A DNA stretch of 64,000 nucleotides, from contig CALATA010000017.1 in the NCBI GenBank assembly GCA_937888905.1, positions 195,785 to 259,784 of the forward strand, in the 5' to 3' direction. Position 1 is the first letter of the stretch, and each line of letters starts with the position of its first letter. The notes beneath the pieces are model-generated. The model made no database searches, was not told the origin of the DNA, and saw nothing but the letters and a program-made list of their open reading frames with translations. Below are positions 60,331 through 64,000 of the stretch, piece after piece. Source of the DNA: Terrimonas sp937888905 (lineage in GTDB: Bacteria > Bacteroidota > Bacteroidia > Chitinophagales > Chitinophagaceae). The position numbers were made by a program, and so were the translations under genes.

Positions 60331-61431
60331 ATGACTATTTCCTTCCTGCATAATCCGGGCTTCAGACAGCGATTGACCATGCATGCGCTGTTCTGGATAC
60401 TATTTTTTGCAGCACGCCTGTATCTAACGGCTATCACGTTCAATGTATACAGCCAGTTTCCTTTTTCGCTCACGATACTATTAATACTGGCCAATACCTT
60501 TTTTGCTGCCGGTGTATACTACTTCATCATTTACCTGCTATGGCCGCTTGTTTTGAAGAAAAAATACCTACTGAGTTTTTTTATCATGGTCTCGGTAGTG
60601 ATTATTTACACCCTTGCAGACGCGTGGACCGAAAAGCAATTGATAACAGCATGTAGTTCATGCCTGGCCGACCTGCGGCTGACACAACCGGCGTACTATG
60701 GGCTGATCACCTCTGATCTGATCAATATCTTTCTTAAACGTTTTGTTACGCTCGGCACACCGGTATCGCTGCTGCTGATGCTGAGTATCCCGCTCTGTAT
60801 TAAATTTGCGCTGAACGGGTGGCGGCAGCAAACAAAAGCATTGCAACTGGCAAAAGAAAATATTGAATTGGAATTTAATTTTTTGAAAGCGCAATTAAAT
60901 CCGCATTTCCTGTTCAATTCGATGAACAATATCTACGGGCTCATTCTTTCCGGCAAACAGGAAAAATCGGCCAGCCTGGTGACACGTTTGTCGGACCTGC
61001 TGCGCTACCTGCTTTACGAATCCAACAAGCAATACATGGCGCTTGGCCGGGAGATCAAACTGATGGCGGATTATGCAGAACTGGAACGGGTACGGTTAAA
61101 CTATACAACGCTGGAGTTTACCCATTCGATCGACCAGCACGCCTACCAGATCGCGCCCATTCTCTTCATGCCCCTGCTGGAAAATGCCTTTAAATTTTGC
61201 CCTGATCAACCGGGATCGTTTATACTCATTCATCTTGAAGTACAGAAGGCCGGCTTGTATTTCAGTGTCACCAATACCATCTCTCCCGATTATCAACCTG
61301 AAACAGCAGGAGGCATCGGGTTGAACAACCTCCATAAAAGACTCAACCTCTACTATCCGGAGCTTCACTATTACGAAGTGAGGACCAGCAGCGATACATA
61401 CACGGCAACCATTCAATTAACACTGACATGA
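60331..61431 (+). CDS. LytS-type sensor histidine kinase
   Basis: The 366-residue protein has four membrane helices in the first 155 residues and a His_kinase (LytS-type) core: LKAQLNPHFLFNSMNNIYGL, with His192 as the phosphorylated residue, then LSDLLRYLLYESNKQYM and LPLLENAFKFCPDQPGS for ATP binding (the N box), and GGIGLNNLHKRLNLYY. No extracellular sensor domain is evident. The gene overlaps its response regulator gene by 4 bases (ATGA at 61428). Confidence 0.93.
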   Translation: MTISFLHNPGFRQRLTMHALFWILFFAARLYLTAITFNVYSQFPFSLTILLILANTFFAAGVYYFIIYLLWPLVLKKKYLLSFFIMVSVVIIYTLADAWTEKQLITACSSCLADLRLTQPAYYGLITSDLINIFLKRFVTLGTPVSLLLMLSIPLCIKFALNGWRQQTKALQLAKENIELEFNFLKAQLNPHFLFNSMNNIYGLILSGKQEKSASLVTRLSDLLRYLLYESNKQYMALGREIKLMADYAELERVRLNYTTLEFTHSIDQHAYQIAPILFMPLLENAFKFCPDQPGSFILIHLEVQKAGLYFSVTNTISPDYQPETAGGIGLNNLHKRLNLYYPELHYYEVRTSSDTYTATIQLTLT

Positions 61432-62129
61432 CCCCAATCAAATGCCTTATAATAGACGATGAACCGATTGCGCGTGACGTGTTGAAAGTGCATATCTCGA
61501 AGCTGCCCGAACTTCAACTGGTACAGGAATGCCGCAACGCTGCTGAAGCAACGGAAGCCTTGTACGAACACGAAATAGATCTGCTTTTTCTGGATATCCA
61601 CATGCCGGTGATCACGGGTACGGAATTCCTGCGTTCGTTGCGGAACCCGCCACTCGTGATTTTCACCACCGCTTATGATAATCATGCGGTGGAAGGATTT
61701 GAATTAAATTCTGTCGACTACCTGTTAAAGCCGGTCAATTTTGAACGTTTCTACCAGGCGGTGCAACGTGTGCGCGAACGGTTGCAGCTTCATGCAAAAC
61801 CGGCACCGGTTCAAACAGATCATTTTTTTCTCCGCCAAAACCTGAAGCTGATCAACGTAGCTTTCGCAGATATCATTTATATACAGGCCGAGCGCGATTT
61901 CTGTTCGCTTTACATGACGAATGGCAAACGGCTGCTGGCGGGCATGCAACTGAAAACATTTGAAGAAATGCTGCCGGCCGCATCGTTCATGCGTGTACAC
62001 AGGTCCTACATTGTACAGTTATCGCGCATCAACGCCATCAATGGCAATACGCTTGAAACCGGCACTGCTGTCATTCCACTGGGGAATAGCTACAGAGACG
62101 AATTTTTCCGGCGGATAAAAACAGGCTAG
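61428..62129 (+). CDS. LytTR family response regulator
   Basis: The protein of 233 residues starts MTPIKCLIIDDEPIARDVLK (receiver acidic pocket), with Asp56 in LDIHMPVITG as the phosphate acceptor and VDYLLKPVNFERFYQAVQRV. The LytTR domain (about 125-230) reads DIIYIQAERDFCSLYMTNGK and FMRVHRSYIVQLSRINAING. LytTR domains bind pairs of 9-bp direct repeats. The gene shares 4 bases with the kinase gene, so the pair is translated together. Confidence 0.95.
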   Translation: MTPIKCLIIDDEPIARDVLKVHISKLPELQLVQECRNAAEATEALYEHEIDLLFLDIHMPVITGTEFLRSLRNPPLVIFTTAYDNHAVEGFELNSVDYLLKPVNFERFYQAVQRVRERLQLHAKPAPVQTDHFFLRQNLKLINVAFADIIYIQAERDFCSLYMTNGKRLLAGMQLKTFEEMLPAASFMRVHRSYIVQLSRINAINGNTLETGTAVIPLGNSYRDEFFRRIKTG

Positions 62130-62233
62130 TTATTTAATCGCATTCATCTGCTGCTCCCCTACCAGTCTCTCTGTTTTATCAAAATACCGGACGCCGGTGA
62201 AACGGGTTTTGCTCTGAAACAATCCCCTTTGCT

Positions 62234-63100
62234 CTATTTGCCGGATGTCGACTTTTGAAAGTCTTCGCGACACTCTTTGAGCGCTTCATCATAACCTGCG
62301 CGATCGCTGAAAGCAGCGGGATTATAGCGAACACCGGGCTTGTGCTTTCTGTGCAGGTCGAACTGGCCGGCATGTGAAGCCACCCATATATCGAAACGAA
62401 GCGCCTTCATGGCATCCAATGTATAAGCGTAATCTTCGGCGATATGCGGATAGGCGGGAATATCATTGAAATGTTTGTCGGTAACAATCGTTGGAATGTT
62501 GGCGATAAGGACACGCCAGGTTTTCTGCTCATCTTTAACATCGAGCAGGAAACTGCAGGAGCCTTGCGTATGCCCCGGATGATGCAACATTTTCAGGTGG
62601 TTATTGCCGAGGCTGATGGTATCGCCGTCGTTGAGTAATTTGTCGATACGTACGGGTCGAAAAACAGGGTCGTCGCCACCCAATGCATAATCCGAAGTAC
62701 CGCCATCGACCACCACTGCCGAATCGCCGCGGTCGACGAAGAAACGCGCCCCGGTCATGTCCTGAATGGCGGCCATGGCACCCAAGTGATCGTAATGTGC
62801 CTGCGTGGTCAGTAATATTTTTATATCACCGAATTTAAAACCGAGTTGCTCCACATTTTTCCGGATCATGCCGGCTGAAGCCGCCAGGCCGGTATTGATC
62901 AGGATATGTCCCTGCGGCGAAGTAACCAGGTAACAGGCCAGATCATACGTGCCCACATAATACAGGTTGCCTGCGATGCGGAATGGCGCATAGGGTTTGG
63001 CCCAGTCCTGCGTATAAGGTATTGGTTCCTTCACGGTCTGGGCTTGTGATGGGAGGCAACAACCGCATACAATCATCACAGAAAACAACAAACGTTTCAT
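62234..63100 (-). CDS. Subclass B3 metallo-beta-lactamase, GOB-like (Gln at first zinc ligand)
   Basis: The 288-residue protein has a signal peptide (ending PSQAQT). B3 features are YLVTSPQGHILINTGL, TTQAHYDHLGAMAAI, LHHPGHTQGSCSFLLDV and WVASHAGQFDLHRK. The zinc motif reads QAHYDH, so Gln100 replaces the usual His (position 116 in standard numbering), as in GOB enzymes of Elizabethkingia. The remaining ligands (His, Asp, His and two later His) are present. It is likely to hydrolyse beta-lactams, but activity needs testing. It is divergent from the Crp/Fnr gene, with 82 bases between starts. Confidence 0.9.
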   Translation of the reverse strand: MKRLLFSVMIVCGCCLPSQAQTVKEPIPYTQDWAKPYAPFRIAGNLYYVGTYDLACYLVTSPQGHILINTGLAASAGMIRKNVEQLGFKFGDIKILLTTQAHYDHLGAMAAIQDMTGARFFVDRGDSAVVVDGGTSDYALGGDDPVFRPVRIDKLLNDGDTISLGNNHLKMLHHPGHTQGSCSFLLDVKDEQKTWRVLIANIPTIVTDKHFNDIPAYPHIAEDYAYTLDAMKALRFDIWVASHAGQFDLHRKHKPGVRYNPAAFSDRAGYDEALKECREDFQKSTSGK

Positions 63101-63182
63101 GCGATAAAACTATTGGATTTCCTTAATTCACACATGATTGTTGATAATATTTCTTTCTTTATCTTTCATAAAACTTGTGCGT

Positions 63183-63818
63183 ATGAGCGCCAATGCAGAT
63201 CCCGGTAAAAATGAGCTGGAGCTGTTCCTTGACGGATTTCCGGCATTGGCAGAGCATAAGCCGCAATTGATGGAAGAATTGCAAACAATTGCTTTTCCGA
63301 AAGGAAGCCTACTGATCCGGGAAGGGCAGGCACTGAACTATTGTTATTTTGTGTTGAAAGGCTGCATCCGTCAATATGTGAACGATAACGGGATGGAAAA
63401 AACGACCAATTTCTTTACCGAACACCAGGGCGTGGTCTCCTTTTCGGCAGGCCCCGAAAATCTCTTTTCCGACCATTACCTGGAATGCCTGGAAGAAAGT
63501 ATCCTCATCCGTGGGGAAATGAACGGAGGCGAGGAAATGCTGGAACAGATACCGGCATTGCGCGGGATCATTGGAAAAATGATAGAAGCCGATCTGGGGC
63601 AGGCACAGGAAGAATTGAAACGGTTTATTTTATTGTCGCCTGAAGAACGGTATGCTTATTTGCTGCAGCACCGTCCGGAGTTGGTAGCGCGTGTGCCGCA
63701 GAAATATATTGCGAGTTATTTAGGCATAGCGCCTGAGTCGTTTTCGAGAATGAAACGGCGAATGAGGTCAAAATTCCAAAGTCAAAAGTCAAAATTCAAA
63801 AGTGTCAATGGTGAATAG
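63183..63818 (+). CDS. Crp/Fnr family regulator with a repeat-encoded tail
   Basis: The ATG at 63183 gives 211 residues with a cyclic-nucleotide-type sensor domain (FPKGSLLIREGQALNYCYFV, VLKGCIRQYVNDNGMEKTTN) and a C-terminal HTH (RVPQKYIASYLGIAPESFSR). The final residues (MRSKFQSQKSKFKSVNGE) are read from a 7-bp repeat array: AGTCAAA heptamers that are in frame, since three units equal seven codons. The ordinary end of such proteins would be just after the HTH. It is next to the B3 lactamase gene, which it may regulate. Confidence 0.9.
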   Translation: MSANADPGKNELELFLDGFPALAEHKPQLMEELQTIAFPKGSLLIREGQALNYCYFVLKGCIRQYVNDNGMEKTTNFFTEHQGVVSFSAGPENLFSDHYLECLEESILIRGEMNGGEEMLEQIPALRGIIGKMIEADLGQAQEELKRFILLSPEERYAYLLQHRPELVARVPQKYIASYLGIAPESFSRMKRRMRSKFQSQKSKFKSVNGE

Positions 63819-63957
63819 CCAATGGTCGCACTCAAAACCAACTTTGCGTCTTTGCGTACACACAGCCACGGTTCACGCAAAGACGCACAAGGAGCAAAGG
63901 TGCAAAAACTTATAACCTGTCACTGATAACCTATAACGACTTATAACTTATCACTAG
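63768..63957. repeat. 7-bp arrays and a long hairpin at the window's right end
   Basis: AAAGTCA, AAAGTCA, AAATTCA, then GTCAATG-like units (63775 to about 63830) sit in the end of the Crp/Fnr gene and beyond. TGCGTCTTTGCGT (63845-63857) and ACGCAAAGACGCA (63875-63887) form a perfect 13-bp stem with a 17-base loop, with GGAGCAAAGGTGCAAA after it. Seven further heptamers (CTTATAA, CCTGTCA, CTGATAA, CCTATAA and so on) run from 63909 to 63957. Confidence 0.8.
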
Positions 63958-64000
63958 TGTCCGGTTAAATTAGGTTGATTTTCAATTGAATATTGTTTAG
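63954..64000. other. Possible end of a mobile element cut by the window edge
   Basis: After the last heptamer the sequence changes character to CTAGTGTCCGGTTAAATTAG and AT-rich text. CTAG and TAGTGTCCGGTTAAA look like the terminal repeat of insertion sequences I associate with Bacteroidota, but no transposase is visible here. Without the adjoining bases this is only a hint. Confidence 0.2.

Noticed and set aside
1..64000. tRNA, rRNA or riboswitch genes
   Set aside because: No cloverleaf, rRNA or known riboswitch pattern was recognised by eye; a covariance-model search would be needed to exclude short ones.

Overview
The window looks like chromosomal DNA of a Bacteroidota bacterium, most likely of the Chitinophagaceae or a close relative. 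The evidence is mid-GC coding sequence, few Shine-Dalgarno sites, promoters of the TTTG-N19-TAnnTTTG type, and several families typical of that phylum: UpxY antiterminator, DUF3810, DUF6660, an RND pump fused to a TolC-like domain, LytS/LytTR pairs and DUF2130. No rRNA, tRNA, CRISPR array or intact transposase was seen.

Region 1 (1-9165) is mostly housekeeping: a cut SRPBCC gene, an S41 peptidase, a DUF2130 protein, an Sfp-type phosphopantetheinyl transferase, dcd, a DUF3810 membrane protein, then yceD-like / rpmF / plsX, followed by an unrecognised helical protein where fabH often sits.

Region 2 (9374-37215) is one large plus-strand exopolysaccharide or capsule locus. It has an export lipoprotein and tyrosine autokinase, an UpxY regulator, an aminosugar module (two FdtA-like isomerases, GNAT acyltransferase, FkbH-like protein, acyl carrier protein, DegT aminotransferase), a Wzx flippase, a Wzy-like polymerase, seven or more glycosyltransferases, an asparagine-synthase-like amidotransferase, a methyltransferase, two lyase-like proteins, a nucleotide-sugar dehydrogenase and a WcaJ-type initiating transferase. 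The content suggests an acidic (uronate), aminosugar-containing polymer made by the Wzx/Wzy route. Three repeat-filled gaps divide the locus into modules.

Region 3 (37263-47111) holds a class D beta-lactamase-like protein, a tandem universal stress protein convergent with a Ca-type P-ATPase, a PHB-depolymerase-like lipoprotein, a degenerate sigma-54-activator-like regulator, a DUF892 ferritin-like protein, and a minus-strand group of metallopeptidase, small membrane protein and DoxD-like protein.

Region 4 (47232-56291) is a divalent metal efflux operon: DUF6660 protein, CzcA-type RND fused to TolC, CzcB-like adaptor and P1B-4-type ATPase.

Region 5 (56499-63818) is regulatory and stress related: a divergent NmrA-like oxidoreductase / HxlR pair with an overlapping promoter-operator, an AraC regulator, a DUF6265 protein, a CPBP protein, a LytS/LytTR two-component pair, a GOB-like subclass B3 metallo-beta-lactamase and a Crp/Fnr regulator.

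The most unusual content lies between genes. There are (i) arrays of degenerate 7-bp repeats that often begin at or inside stop codons, (ii) REPIN-like inverted hairpin elements whose stems differ by compensatory changes, (iii) long hairpins of a GCAAAGACGC family, (iv) a 162-bp tandem duplication carrying a start codon, (v) a 76-bp tandem repeat, and (vi) a possible LytTR-type site followed by a terminator with no gene between them, which may mark a small RNA.
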